Numbered from the stretch's first letter, positions 13,040 to 22,635 are shown. The stretch: DNA of 64,000 nt from Sophora flavescens (GCA_030762895.1 CM061068.1:74487228-74551227); one strand, 5' to 3'. The notes: a model not told the origin generated them from the sequence alone. Numbers and translations are program-made.

Positions 13040-13597
13040 ATGAAAGGAATCATGGGTCGTAGGAAGATTGAGATCAAGATGTTGCGGGACACCATCATAA
13101 GGCAAGTCACTTTCTCCAAGCGTAGGACAGACCTATTCAAGAAAGCAAATGAATTATCCATCTTGTGTGGTGCCGAAGTTGCTATTGTTGTGTTCTCCCC
13201 TGGAAACAAGCCTTACTCTTTTGGGCACCCTGATGTTGACAATGTTGCTGCCAAGTTTCTTCAACAAGAGCCCAAATCATCAAAAGGGGCCCAAGGTGGC
13301 TCCTCTTCCAATGATACCAAATTGGACAAGCTAAACCAAGAACTTGCTGGGGTGATGGACCAAATCCGTGAGGCTGTAATGAAGACTGACATGTATGGTA
13401 AGTCCCCGATTGAATACGATAAGACCCAACGGGAGGAGCTTCAAGAATTGCATGATTCATTGGCAGTGCTGAAGCATAATATCAAGGAATGTCTTGATGA
13501 GTTGGAAGTATCCGAAGCTATGCTAATGCTTCAAGAGCAACCAGTGGAGTTCAATGAAAACCATTTTGCCAAAAGGAAGAGAGGAAGAAAGAATTGA
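13040..13597 (+). CDS. Type I MADS-box protein, AGL62-like, copy 1
   Basis: This is a 185-aa intronless ORF, probably a DNA-binding regulator of the plant M-alpha class, a class whose known members act mostly in gametophyte and endosperm. The MADS domain covers residues 5-64: [42 protein letters not shown], then the class motif [12 protein letters not shown] charged, probably coiled-coil C-terminal half follows (residues 85-170), with a basic end KRKRGRKN that could be a nuclear localisation signal. AGL62 itself is longer (about 300 aa), so this is a short form. Start: ATG at 13040 (MKGI) lies four codons before the canonical MADS Met, and either could be used. Possible polyA signals AATAAA lie at about 13740-13765. 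Unlike copies 2 and 3, the upstream region has no TATAAATA and switches to unrelated sequence at about 12929. Residue differences from the consensus of the four include Asn for Ile in 'PDVDxVAAK' and Cys in 'NIKECL'. Confidence 0.88.
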   Translation: MKGIMGRRKIEIKMLRDTIIRQVTFSKRRTDLFKKANELSILCGAEVAIVVFSPGNKPYSFGHPDVDNVAAKFLQQEPKSSKGAQGGSSSNDTKLDKLNQELAGVMDQIREAVMKTDMYGKSPIEYDKTQREELQELHDSLAVLKHNIKECLDELEVSEAMLMLQEQPVEFNENHFAKRKRGRKN

Positions 13598-14198
13598 TAC
13601 CATGATTTTCATTATCAAGAAAGAATTTGCTAAATCGGTGGAATTCAACTCTATTTTGTTATTTATATTATTATGCCCCTCTTAATCCTAAAATCCATGT
13701 TGCCCCTATCCTCCGTAGTTGAATTGTTGAATTTGGAGGGAATAAAGCAGTAGGAGGGATGAATAAAGTGTTTTGTTTTGTTGAATTCCAGAAATTTATA
13801 AAGAAATAAAAAAAATATCTTTTTTAGTATAATTTTGAAAAAAATAACGTGTGTAGAATTATTGTTCTATGTGGAGTTATTTAATAATTGTGGGGAAAAT
13901 TGTTTATATTATATGGCGTATCTAGTGAGAGCAATAGTTTACTGTGACAGGTGAGAGAAGCGAATTCAAATCATTAAAGTATACATAGATGTGGGGTGTT
14001 TATTGGTTCGGATCAAATTGACGAACTCAAAACAAAAAAGAACCAAATTCATAAAGTTGGTTCAGATTTGTTGGGTATTCAAGGTGAAACCAAACCGGAC
14101 CGAATAAGATCCGATAATAATTAGTGCGTTTTTTGGATTCAAGGTTTCTAAAACCAAACCAAACCAAAGTAAATATAATATATATATATATATATAAG
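13598..14198 (+). other. MADS 3' flank shared by all four copies
   Basis: No gene. The 3' flank, including the 'aagtatacatagatgtgggg' stretch, recurs after copy 2 and (inverted) after copies 3 and 4. From 13972 onward it also occurs as a displaced fragment at 25560-26127. It ends in a (TA)n run that hosts a MITE. Confidence 0.8.
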
Positions 14199-14385
14199 GG
14201 CAAGGATCAAGTTACTCCAAGAGTAACTTTAAGCTTACTCCAAATCTCCACCATTGATTTTAGTGTAATCCAATGGAAATGTCTTCTTTAATGAATTAAT
14301 GTAGGTCATTGGATTACACTAAAATCAAGGGTGGAGATTTGGAAGAACTCTTTTAATGTTACTCTTGGAGTAGCTTAATCCCACC

Positions 14386-14386
<1 letters not shown>
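14199..14386. mobile_element. Hairpin MITE in a (TA)n tract (family 1)
   Basis: The ends read GGGCAAGGATCAAG...CTCCAAGAGTAAC and, from the other end, GGGTGGGATTAAG...CTCCAAGAGTAAC, so the element can fold into one long hairpin. (TA)n lies on both sides. Rice Micron elements are known for insertion into (TA)n; this element has the same habit, though homology is untested. At 188 bp it is longer than the 143-bp copies elsewhere. Confidence 0.75.
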
Positions 14387-14481
<95 letters not shown>

Positions 14482-14492
14482 ATATATATACA
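14387..14492. repeat. (TA)n microsatellite
   Basis: About 100 bp of near-perfect TA repeats with three short interruptions. Confidence 0.95.
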
Positions 14493-15100
14493 TATACAAA
14501 ATAGTTTTGATACTTTTACGCTCATATCTAAGTAATTTTATATATTATAAGTGTGAAAATTTTCCTCTTGATCATGTACTTTTTATGATAGGTCGGGTTT
14601 CTTTAAAAAATTGCAAGCCCGAACCAAATCGAACCAATTGATTTTGATGTGTTCAAATTTATTTCTAGTGGAATCAAACGAATTACCGATCCGTGAACAC
14701 TCTTACGTGAAGTAAATATTCAAAGTTATTCGATAATCATGTGATCACTTAAAAAAACACGATTTTATATTTTAGATCTTGTTTGATTAGGTTTATTTCT
14801 TAAAAAGTATTTTTCTATAAAAAAAAATCATTTCTGGTATCTATATACTTGTTTGGTTCAGCGTTTATTAAGAACATTTATATATAAAAAAAAGGTTGAA
14901 TTTCAGCTTTTAGGATAAGTTGATTTCACATAAAAGTTTCTATCAAAAACATTTTTGGAGAATCACTTTTTTTTAAGCCAAAAAAAAAGGTTTTTAATCT
15001 TCATTATTTATATTGATCTAATGGTTAGGAGTCATCCATGTACCCCCTACACTAACACACTACTCTCACTTCATACACATCATACACTACTCTCAATATA

Positions 15101-15102
<2 letters not shown>

Positions 15103-15167
<65 letters not shown>

Positions 15168-15168
15168 T
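15103..15168. repeat. (TA)n microsatellite
   Basis: TA repeats following the 'tactctcaatatacc' block. The mirrored tract is at 53886-53924. Confidence 0.95.
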
Positions 15169-15349
15169 TGTAATTTATTAAACTAATATATCCTTATTTT
15201 GACATTTTTTCATACATGGATAACTCTAACTACGTCTTTCTAAATTAATAAAAATAAAAATGCGAAGTCAATAAATTTGTTATAACATTTAAATAATCGT
15301 ATAATTTAAATTCTTAAGTGCTCATAAAGTTAAAAGAATAAAAATAAAT

Positions 15350-15712
15350 AAAAACATCACCTTTAAGATGCATTAATCCAATGTAGGAAGTGTGTCCATT
15401 AAATCACCTATGAAGGGATTTAGTGTACATGAAAGTTAGATCGTAAATATTCTTACTGTACCAAATTAAAAATAAATAAGCAATCTTCATAAAATCAACA
15501 ACCTTGTTAAAATATTCTTATGATAGCTGAAATAGTCTTATTGTACCTATATATAATAAGAGTATTTTAACAAGAATGCTTATTTCTTTTAAGTTTGATA
15601 AAATAATAATTTTTTTTTGGAATAACTTTTATGTATACTAAATCCTTACATAGGTGATTTTAAGGATACACTTCCTACATTGGATTAGTGTGTCTAAGAG
15701 GTGATGTTTTTA
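15350..15712. mobile_element. Hairpin MITE-like element (family 3)
   Basis: The left end 'aacatcacctttaagatgca' and the right end (reverse complement 'aacatcacctcttagacaca') continue as inverted repeats for about 75 bp, including 'atccaatgtaggaagtgt' and 'aaatcacctatgaagg'. No ORF. The mirrored copy is at 53343-53703, and single ends recur at 22378-22425 and 53089-53135. Confidence 0.7.
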
Positions 15713-15802
15713 TTATTTTATTTATTTATTTTTCATGAACTAAATCCCTTCATCAGTGATTTAAGGGAGACACTTCCTACGATTCCTAGATCTCCCATGT
15801 TG

Positions 15803-15807
15803 GTAAG
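15803..15807 (+). repeat. Target site duplication GTAAG (left)
   Basis: GTAAG at 15803-15807 and again at 22262-22266 flank the retrotransposon. The uninterrupted site is visible inverted in the right arm at about 53247-53254. Confidence 0.9.
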
Positions 15808-16186
15808 TGTTCCTGCCAAGATCCGTTTTGTCCGAATCTCCATAGAACGTGAAACCAAGGGGGTTATTTTATGATTTGGGCTTGACAGAATTCAGTGATT
15901 CCGGTCCTACGTATCCCAGTGGGAATCAAAGCCAGACGTAGTTCTAGGTTCATCCCTTGGCGGGGGTGATCTCGATCCCTTCATTTTGTGTCGGACGAGT
16001 ACTAGGGAGCAAGGACTGTTTCATAGTCTCTTGGTCGACGCTAGTTCCTCTAACACGCTTTAGGGAGAGTCACCTATCTTGAGTGAAAAGGTCCTCCTCT
16101 TATGAGGGGTACTGCCCCTTTTATAATTTCTGGACTGGGCCGGGTACTTGGGCTCGGTGGCCGGGCTAATAACCTTGGCCAGTACA
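15808..16186 (-). repeat. 3' LTR of the captured-gene retrotransposon
   Basis: 379 bp, identical by eye to 21883-22261. On the sense (minus) strand it starts TGTACTGGCC and ends CAGGAACA. Confidence 0.93.
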
Positions 16187-16204
16187 CAAGCCCCCCAAGC
16201 TGAG
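16187..16204 (-). promoter_or_regulatory. Polypurine tract
   Basis: The minus strand reads CTCAGCTTGGGGGGCTTG immediately before the 3' LTR, in the position where plus-strand DNA synthesis is primed in LTR retrotransposons. Confidence 0.8.
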
Positions 16205-17220
16205 TTTAAACAAGCGAAAGAGCTGACAAGTATTAAACCGAGCTGATACTTCGGCCATGTGGACTTTCTTCCTTCCTTATTTCAAGCTATTACTTCAACC
16301 GAACCTGCCTTCCTTTTTGTTTTTTAAGGCTTTGAACTCGGCCTCATTTTTACTTTCGGCATTGTGCTCGGTTCCTTTAATAATTTCAATGGCTTGAACT
16401 CGGCCTTTAGGCTCAGACCTGGCCTTAAGAAATTTAATGGCTCGCACTCGGCCACCAGGCTCAAACTTGGCCTTAAGAATTTGACTGGCTCGAACTCGGC
16501 CACGAAAAAAAGATGCCTGCCGAGTAAATACCTCGGCAAGATAAGAGAAAATAAAGCAATATTCGCAATAAATTCTTTTATTGGATGGAGTCCGCGGTGT
16601 GCCTCGTTAAAACCTCCCCGGTCAAAACCCTTTTTGGGACAAAATACCGAGGTAGGAAAAAGAGTACAGCACCCGACTATATACATCAACTGCAGCTTAG
16701 TGCAGTGATCGGGCTGTGATCCAAGCTGGAACTTCTCCAACTCCTCAATGGGCTATGTCAATTCTCGGGTCTAGTTCAACAGAGCTGACAGAATTTTCAG
16801 ACTTGTCTTTTCCCCTATCTATTCATAATTAGTACTAGTTGAGAGATACTCGGCCGAACTATGTTTTGGTGGAGGAGTTTTGAATGAGGGGGTAAGCCCC
16901 CTATTTATAGAGATCTCTCAGGATCAAGCTCCGAGATAAGCGGAGAAATATTAGGATCAGGTCCCTGATTCTGCGGGGTGATATTCGGATCAGTCATTTA
17001 TGACTGATCCGCGAGGGACCGAGATGTCCCTCCCTGGCGGGGCGAGTCCGAGTACTTATCTTCGGCTGGCCCGGTGTGCTGATATGTCCTCGGCCCTGGA
17101 GGAGTTTGGGCTAGGGCCCATAGCCGGGGTAAGCTCGGTCAACCCGAGGTATAGGCAAGTCCTCGGGATTACATTCTCGGCCAGTACACAAACTTTGTTC
17201 TTTCTTGATATTCGTATTTG
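16205..17220 (-). other. Retrotransposon 3' internal region, no coding function seen
   Basis: It contains degenerate 'gcttgaactcggcc' type repeats (16320-16510). A module near 16501-16690 ('gtgcctcgttaaaacctccc ... gggacaaaat ... aaaaagagtac') is a phrase common near the 3' ends of Tat-type elements. The first part of that module (16501-16580) is repeated at 18200-18290 beside the PHD ORF. The open frames here reflect the repeats. Confidence 0.6.
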
Positions 17221-17224
17221 ATTT

Positions 17225-18220
17225 CAATAATTTACAGGCTCAAACTTGGCCTTTAAAGATTGAACTGGCTCGAACTCGGCCATCAGGCTCAGACTTGGCC
17301 TTTAGAGATTTGGCTCGAACTCGGCCATTAGGCTCAAACTTGGCCTTTAGAATATAATCGGCTCGGACTCGGCCGTTGGCTCGTACTCGGCCCCTAGGCT
17401 CAAACTTGGCCTTGAGAATTAAACGGCTCGGATTCGGCCATTGGCTCGTACGCGGCCCCTAGGCTCAAATTTGGCCTTTGGGATTGAACGGCTCGTGCCG
17501 GGCTCAAACTTGGCCCCTCTGACTGGCTCGAACTCGGCAAACGGCTCGTACTCGGCCGCCGGGCTCACACTTGGCCCCTCTGACAACGGCTCGTACTCGG
17601 TCGCCGGGCTCATACTTGGCCCCTCTGACAACGGCTCGTACTCGGCCGCCGGGCTCATACTTGGCCCCTCTGACAACGGCTCGTACTCGGCCGCCGGGCT
17701 CAAACTTGGCCCCTCTGACAACGGCTCGTACTCGGCCGCCGGGCTCATACTTGGCCCCTCTGACAACGGCTCGTACTCGGCCGCCGGGCTCAAACTTGGC
17801 CCCTCGACGGCAACGGCTCGTCACACTTGGCCTCGACAGCTCGTGCTCGGGCTCAAATTTGGCCTTTGGGATTGAACGGCTCGTGCCGGGCTCAAACTTG
17901 GCCCCTCTGACAACGGCTCGTACTCGGCCGCCGGGCTCATACTTGGCCCCTCTGACAACGGCTCGTACTCGGCCGCCGGGCTCAAACTTGGCCCCTCTGA
18001 CTGGCTCGTACTCGGCAAACGGCTCGTACTCGGCCGCCGGGCTCACACTTGGCCCCTCTGTCAACGGCTCGTACTCGGCCGCCGGGCTCATACTTGGCCC
18101 CTCTGACAACGGCTCGTACTCGGCCGCCGGGCTCATACTTGGCCCCTCTGACAACGGCTCGTACTCGGCCGCCGGGCTCAAACTTGGCCCCTCTGACTGG
18201 CTCGTACTCGGCCATTAAAA
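17225..18220 (-). repeat. GC-rich 45-bp tandem array
   Basis: The unit is about 45 bp ('acggctcgtactcggccg', 'ccgggctcatacttggcccc', 'tctga'). It is degenerate at 17225-17500 and regular at 17500-18210, with a repeated larger block (17460-17560 resembles 17850-18050). Because 45 is a multiple of three and the unit lacks stops, several frames on both strands stay open and spell a 15-residue period such as GPSMSPAAEYEPLSE. This is a repeat property, not evidence for a protein. Confidence 0.92.
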
Positions 18221-18274
18221 TAGGATGTCTGCAAAATAAATACTTCGGCAAAGCAAGAGAAAATAAAACTATAC

Positions 18275-19732
18275 TCATAATAAATTTTGCTTTTTATTTT
18301 TATCACCTGATTCGTCCTCATCATTATCATAAGACCCCTTTGAGGAACAATTAATGCGGCAATGAGATGGATCCCAAAGGACAGCACAGAAGCATTCCCA
18401 GTCATCAGTTTGGACTTCAAAAAGTGGAGCTCTGCGCCATTTTCCACATATAGTTCCCTTGGTTCTATCTATAATCTCCCGGCACTGAAGCCAATTACCA
18501 ATGGAACCGAGTCTAGCCGGATTTCTCATATTCTCCTCCTGGAGTGTAGAAAATTCTGAAGGACTAATTTCAAATGGCTCAGGAAGCTCATCTTCATCAC
18601 TTTGTATTGGGCCTGACCAGTCAAGTACTTCTGCCTGAAAACCTTTACCAACCCGCACACTAGTTGTATATGGCTCAGTGTCTCTTAACATCAACAGTAT
18701 GGGATTCAACTCAGCTTTAACTGAGGCACTTCTACATTTTCCCATTTCACTGTGGATACTTGGTGATCTGACAATTGTCTCCTTGAGAATTTTCTGCCGT
18801 TTTTTAAGACATGAATGACAAAACCACTCATCAATCGGTAATTTCTTCAAACGTGGATTGCAGCAAGACGGATGATATGCATCTTCACAATGATCACATA
18901 AAAGCATGTTTAGTGAACGGTCCAAATGGCCACATGTTTTGCATGACCTGGAACAGCAGCTATTACCAGTGGTAACAACATCTTCCATACATGCCACATT
19001 ATCTGCAAGAGAATCTCCACCAAGTCCATGGGTTCTTAGAATATTAATGCAGAAATCCTTTACCGTAAGTTCATCCCTTGTGACATCCATAACTGTTACA
19101 CTGGAGGAAGAGCACTCACCAGTTTCATCCATTTCAGTATCGATGGAATCTGAAACAAGTTCCATATTTGATTTTGAAGAGGAGCAACTATCATTCACAC
19201 TGTCAATACCTAAAATTTTCTGCATCTTATCTTTGGCTACTCCATCACATAAGACAGTGGCCACAGTAGAATCTTTAACCATTTCTATTCCGTGCTTTCC
19301 TTGAAAGCCAGCTGCCTGATCCTCACCTGATGATAAATGCAAAATTGAACTTATGACTGAAGGGCAATTGGCACTTCTCTGCACATTTGTTGGTCCTAAC
19401 TTGAGTAGAGGGGCAGTCGAGCCCTTACGTAACTTCTTTCTCCTGTACACCATATTAGGTGCAGTATTTTCAGTCATTATACTTGCAGGTGATGGCCCAC
19501 CTAAGCTACTTAGACAGTTTGAGCTGTAAGGATCATTGTCATTCCTTCTATCCTCTTCCATTGGCTCGGCTTTTCTACACCAGTCAAGAGGGTACTTATT
19601 GCATTTCAGACACACCTGCCAAGTTTCACCACTAGGCATCCGGTCACAGAGAACATCTTTCCCATCATCAAATGCATGACACAGACCAGCTTCAACTGAA
19701 CTAAGAAGAGAACTCTGTATTAACATTATCAC
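18275..19732 (-). CDS. Captured PHD-finger protein gene (485 aa ORF) inside the retrotransposon
   Basis: A chromatin-reader-type protein. A complete C4HC3 PHD finger lies at residues 264-308 (C264, C267, C279, C282, H287, C290, C305, C308), the fold that reads histone H3 tails. After it, residues 345-470 hold a conserved-looking module: KGFQAEVLDWSGPI, GNWLQCREII and CGKWRRAPLFEVQTDDWECF. I recall this type from plant EHD3-like / At1g77250-like PHD proteins (not checked). Residues 30-60 have a Cys-rich stretch (CLKCNKYPLDWC). The ORF is in the sense direction of the element and could be read from its LTR. It has no introns over 1.45 kb, suggesting capture of a spliced copy. The N-terminus (MIMLIQSSL) and the last about 25 residues after LWDPSH look non-native, so the gene is probably truncated at both ends. 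No stop or frameshift breaks the middle. Expression is unknown. Confidence 0.82.
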   Translation of the reverse strand: MIMLIQSSLLSSVEAGLCHAFDDGKDVLCDRMPSGETWQVCLKCNKYPLDWCRKAEPMEEDRRNDNDPYSSNCLSSLGGPSPASIMTENTAPNMVYRRKKLRKGSTAPLLKLGPTNVQRSANCPSVISSILHLSSGEDQAAGFQGKHGIEMVKDSTVATVLCDGVAKDKMQKILGIDSVNDSCSSSKSNMELVSDSIDTEMDETGECSSSSVTVMDVTRDELTVKDFCINILRTHGLGGDSLADNVACMEDVVTTGNSCCSRSCKTCGHLDRSLNMLLCDHCEDAYHPSCCNPRLKKLPIDEWFCHSCLKKRQKILKETIVRSPSIHSEMGKCRSASVKAELNPILLMLRDTEPYTTSVRVGKGFQAEVLDWSGPIQSDEDELPEPFEISPSEFSTLQEENMRNPARLGSIGNWLQCREIIDRTKGTICGKWRRAPLFEVQTDDWECFCAVLWDPSHCRINCSSKGSYDNDEDESGDKNKKQNLL

Positions 19733-20049
19733 CTAATCAATCGTATGGGATCAGAAATGGAGAAGGCTTGAGAAAAATAAGCGAAGGGCTTGCATTTGCA
19801 TTGAGTTGAAACACACAGACACCTCTTCAACCTCCCCCCTCAACTTACAAATACGTGTTGTTGTGTTGTAACTTTTTAAATACAATAACCCTCGCCTCCT
19901 GCATGCCCCTGTGCTTCTTCCACCGCCACATTTCTATACCCCTCTCTATCCCAAAACCGCAAAGACCCTGAGAATTGCATGTGCGTTTCATAAATCAGGT
20001 TTGAACCTTCGAATAATCTCCCGCATGTGGTGATTACTCTTCTTGCACC

Positions 20050-20355
20050 CTATCCTTGTATCATTTCCAACGCCTCTGCCACAATCTCATCCTCCTCTTC
20101 CTCACTCTCCTCATCCATATCCAACACCTCATTTCCTCTCTCATGCGATTTGCCCGCTTTATTCAAGTCCGGAGGTTCTGGTTCATCAAGAAGCCTTAGG
20201 TGATTAGGGCTCACCATATCCACATGCATGGCTGTAAAGATGCCATGTTCACGTAAAGTTTCTGCCTGGTCCATTCCCTCATTCTGCTTACCCTTCATGA
20301 TTCCCTTCACACCGTATAGCATTACTAGGAGGGGATACACATCATACTCATCCAT
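20050..20355 (-). CDS. Unrecognised 101-aa ORF in the retrotransposon interior
   Basis: I do not recognise this ORF. The minus-strand product begins MDEYDVYPLLVMLYGVKGI and ends in a very acidic tail (DMDEESEEEEDEIVAEALEM). It lies between the PHD ORF and the antisense kinase fragment, in the sense direction of the element. It may be the rest of the LINE-ORF1-like segment split by the kinase fragment, or part of the element's own leader. It could be non-coding. Confidence 0.35.
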   Translation of the reverse strand: MDEYDVYPLLVMLYGVKGIMKGKQNEGMDQAETLREHGIFTAMHVDMVSPNHLRLLDEPEPPDLNKAGKSHERGNEVLDMDEESEEEEDEIVAEALEMIQG

Positions 20356-20373
20356 CTGGACTCCCTTATCACG

Positions 20374-20925
20374 ACCATCATCCCTTCTTTAAGCAGGCTC
20401 GCTCCAATGATTATATTGCACGGACACTCTTGGAAGGACTGCCTGCTTTAGAGAAAAGAAGAAGATATGCTTGCACAAAAGAAAATGCCTGATGGGTAGA
20501 TGGAGGAATTATCACAGAATGAATACAAACGAGGAATTAGCGGTTGGAACTTCAACCTTGAAGATATGAAGGCTCGTGCTTCCTTGATCCAGGATCTTGA
20601 CGACGCAATATCAGATATCAGTCATATAGGAAGTTCATGTTCTTTATCTGCACTTGTGAACTTTCTTCTAAAGTCTCAAAATCATCAGCTAACTCTGATG
20701 ACACTGATGAGAAAGCAAAGGTACCAGTTGTTCAACAGAGAGGGCGTTTTAAAGTGGCGTCTGAGAATGTTGACCCTGAAAAGGCGACCCCTTCTCCTGT
20801 ACTGCAAAAGAGTCACAGTATGCAGGTTATCAGCCAGCATAATGTTGCTACTCTGCCTTCAAATTCACCATCATTATCAGCATCTGATGCTACATCATCA
20901 AACCTTTCTGGCTGTTCTCATTAAT
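20374..20925 (+). pseudogene. Captured fragment of a STE20/FRAY-like protein kinase, antisense to the element
   Basis: Plus-strand reading gives HPFFKQARSNDYI, then RTLLEGLPALEKRRRYACTK, an in-frame loss of register, then KRGISGWNFNLEDMKARASL, a further frameshift near 20640-20650, then QQRGRFKVASENVD and LQKSHSMQVISQHN. These are the end of the kinase domain and the C-terminal tail typical of plant STE20/SPAK-FRAY type kinases (BLUS1-like group, from memory). The catalytic core is absent. At least two frameshifts and a stop make it non-functional as protein. About 550 bp of continuous coding text from a family with many introns suggests capture from spliced RNA. The element's transcript would carry this sequence in antisense. 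Confidence 0.75.
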
Positions 20926-20929
20926 CCAA

Positions 20930-21720
20930 AGTCATGATCCCTTGAGGATCCATGGCTTCGTCTAAATTATTCACGTCATGGAAAGTATCTTCTGCGCTAA
21001 TCTCCATGTCTCCAGCACCTTCAGGATCAGGCAACTTTGGAGGAGTATAATGGTGCCTCGCACGGGTGAAACCCAAGTTACTGAGTTGACTCGCTGGTTC
21101 CCATGAATGCGGGTATAACTCGGATGGCCCAGGACATCATCATTAGACTCGGGCCGCCCTCCCGAGGGCACCTTCTCATCTATTTTCTCTTTTCTGATTC
21201 AGGTGGGGCCCTCTTCACTTGTTGATTTATGCTTGCCCATATTATTTGGATTTTTTCTGATTCTCCCTAGCATTTTCTCTCTCTTCGATCACCTCCTCCG
21301 TAACTCCCTGCATTTTTTTCTCTCCGCAATTGACTCCCAGAAACGAACCCATTATCCTCCCTATATTGATGTTTCATAACAAGATTTTCAATCCCGGCGT
21401 AACTGGTCCCAAATACCTGAGATTTCTCCTTTGATTTCGGCCCATTAGGGTTTCCATTCTCCACCGTTTCCTCCCTATCTTTGACCGTCGGCTTCCTCCT
21501 GAACTTCTTTGTCACCATCATCATGGCCCATACTCATTCGAGTCCATCTCGTCCGACACACCAGCTCCACCGCCACCTGCTTCCTTAACACCACTGCATT
21601 CCCCCGCTTCACCTTGTTGCTGAGTTCTTCTGGTTTTTTCTGTCAGGGCAGTGCTTCTTATCATGGCCGAACTTTCCACAGGTAAAACACACCATGTGGA
21701 CCCCTTCGTACCATCCACCC
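20930..21720 (-). pseudogene. LINE ORF1-like fragment with CCHC zinc knuckle, frameshifted
   Basis: On the minus strand 21648-21689 encodes a zinc knuckle (CFTCGKFGHDKKHC, CX2CX4HX4C), preceded by YEGVHMV and followed by EYGP...MMMVTKKFRRK. This order is seen in plant LINE ORF1 proteins of the DUF4283/zf-CCHC_4 type. Register shifts once between EYGP and MMMV (one base short) and again downstream, and a tail frame ends at about 20930. It lies just inside the 5' end of the element after the PBS. It could instead be a diverged gag, but the sequence order fits LINE ORF1 better. Confidence 0.55.
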
Positions 21721-21863
21721 TATCTCATTTTCTCTCTCTTTTCTCCGCCCCTCTTCTAATCTTCCTCCTATCATCATCGTGCTTGTCAACGTAAATCTGC
21801 AGTGGTAGGCTGGTAGCTCCTTGTTCTCACCACTGTTTGTGGTATGGGAAAATTTGCCTCGAT

Positions 21864-21882
21864 CCCCACAGACGGCGCCAAA
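21864..21882 (-). promoter_or_regulatory. Primer-binding site
   Basis: The minus strand reads TTTGGCGCCGTCTGTGGGG directly after the 5' LTR. The TGGCGCCG start is characteristic of plant Tat/Athila-type primer sites. Confidence 0.8.
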
Positions 21883-22261
21883 TGTTCCTGCCAAGATCCG
21901 TTTTGTCCGAATCTCCATAGAACGTGAAACCAAGGGGGTTATTTTATGATTTGGGCTTGACAGAATTCAGTGATTCCGGTCCTACGTATCCCAGTGGGAA
22001 TCAAAGCCAGACGTAGTTCTAGGTTCATCCCTTGGCGGGGGTGATCTCGATCCCTTCATTTTGTGTCGGACGAGTACTAGGGAGCAAGGACTGTTTCATA
22101 GTCTCTTGGTCGACGCTAGTTCCTCTAACACGCTTTAGGGAGAGTCACCTATCTTGAGTGAAAAGGTCCTCCTCTTATGAGGGGTACTGCCCCTTTTATA
22201 ATTTCTGGACTGGGCCGGGTACTTGGGCTCGGTGGCCGGGCTAATAACCTTGGCCAGTACA
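21883..22261 (-). repeat. 5' LTR of the captured-gene retrotransposon, with promoter
   Basis: 379 bp, TG...CA. A TATA-like TTATAAAAGG on the minus strand (about 22191-22200) is the probable promoter, so transcription would run leftward through the interior. Confidence 0.9.
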
Positions 22262-22635
22262 GTAAGTAATATATAAATTCCGCTATAAATCATCGTTGGG
22301 GTTGGTGGTATTCCCTGACCTTGCAAGGGGGCGAGCCTTCCCCCAATCTAAACTTTTTTTTTCAATAAAAAAAAGGGGACACACTTCCTACATTGGATTA
22401 GTGCATCTTAAAGGTGATGTTTTTATATATATTTTTATTCTTTTCATTTTATTAGCACTTTCTTTGACTAAATTTTATGAGCACTTAAGAATTTAACTTA
22501 TACGATTATTTAAATGTTATAAAAAATTTATTGACTTCGCATTTTTATTTTTATTAATTTAGAAAGACGTAGTTAGAGTTATCCATGTACGAAAAAATGT
22601 CAGATTAAGGATATATTAGTTTATTAAAATATTAA

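Larger units (their letters stand above)
9404..15807 (+). repeat. Outer left arm of the large palindrome (block L1)
   Basis: This block matches the reverse complement of about 53251-59571 along its length. The matched items come in exact mirrored order: LTR stub, Athila-like LTR end, Cassandra-type LTR, SINE, AT-rich spacer, MADS gene, MITE in (TA)n, and a hairpin element near 15350-15712. Identity is high by eye, with scattered substitutions and indels. The arm ends at the retrotransposon insertion at 15808 and resumes at 22262. Confidence 0.9.
15808..22261 (-). mobile_element. Complete non-autonomous LTR retrotransposon carrying host gene sequence
   Basis: The 6454-bp element has two 379-bp LTRs that appear identical base for base, ends TG...CA and a 5-bp target duplication GTAAG. 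The minus strand is the sense strand, because the primer-binding site (TTTGGCGCCGTCTGTGGGG, 21864-21882) lies next to the LTR at 21883-22261 and a polypurine tract (CTTGGGGGGCTTG) lies next to the LTR at 15808-16186. No protease, reverse transcriptase, RNase H or integrase motif is present. In sense order the interior holds a LINE ORF1 fragment, an antisense kinase fragment, an unknown ORF, a PHD-finger ORF and a GC-rich 45-bp tandem array. The PBS type and the 3' 'cctcgttaaaacctcc' module suggest a partner of the Ty3/gypsy Tat branch (inference). Identical LTRs mean recent insertion. Confidence 0.93.

Noticed and set aside
13182..13460. 92-aa minus-strand ORF opposite each MADS gene (also 47723-48001 and 55516-55794)
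   Set aside because: Antisense shadow of the conserved MADS coding sequence.
17504..18218. Several long ORFs on both strands (up to 225 aa)
   Set aside because: All are by-products of the stop-free 45-bp tandem array; the period is seen in every frame.
18906..19304. 132-aa plus-strand ORF
   Set aside because: Antisense shadow of the PHD-finger ORF, which has clear domain motifs.
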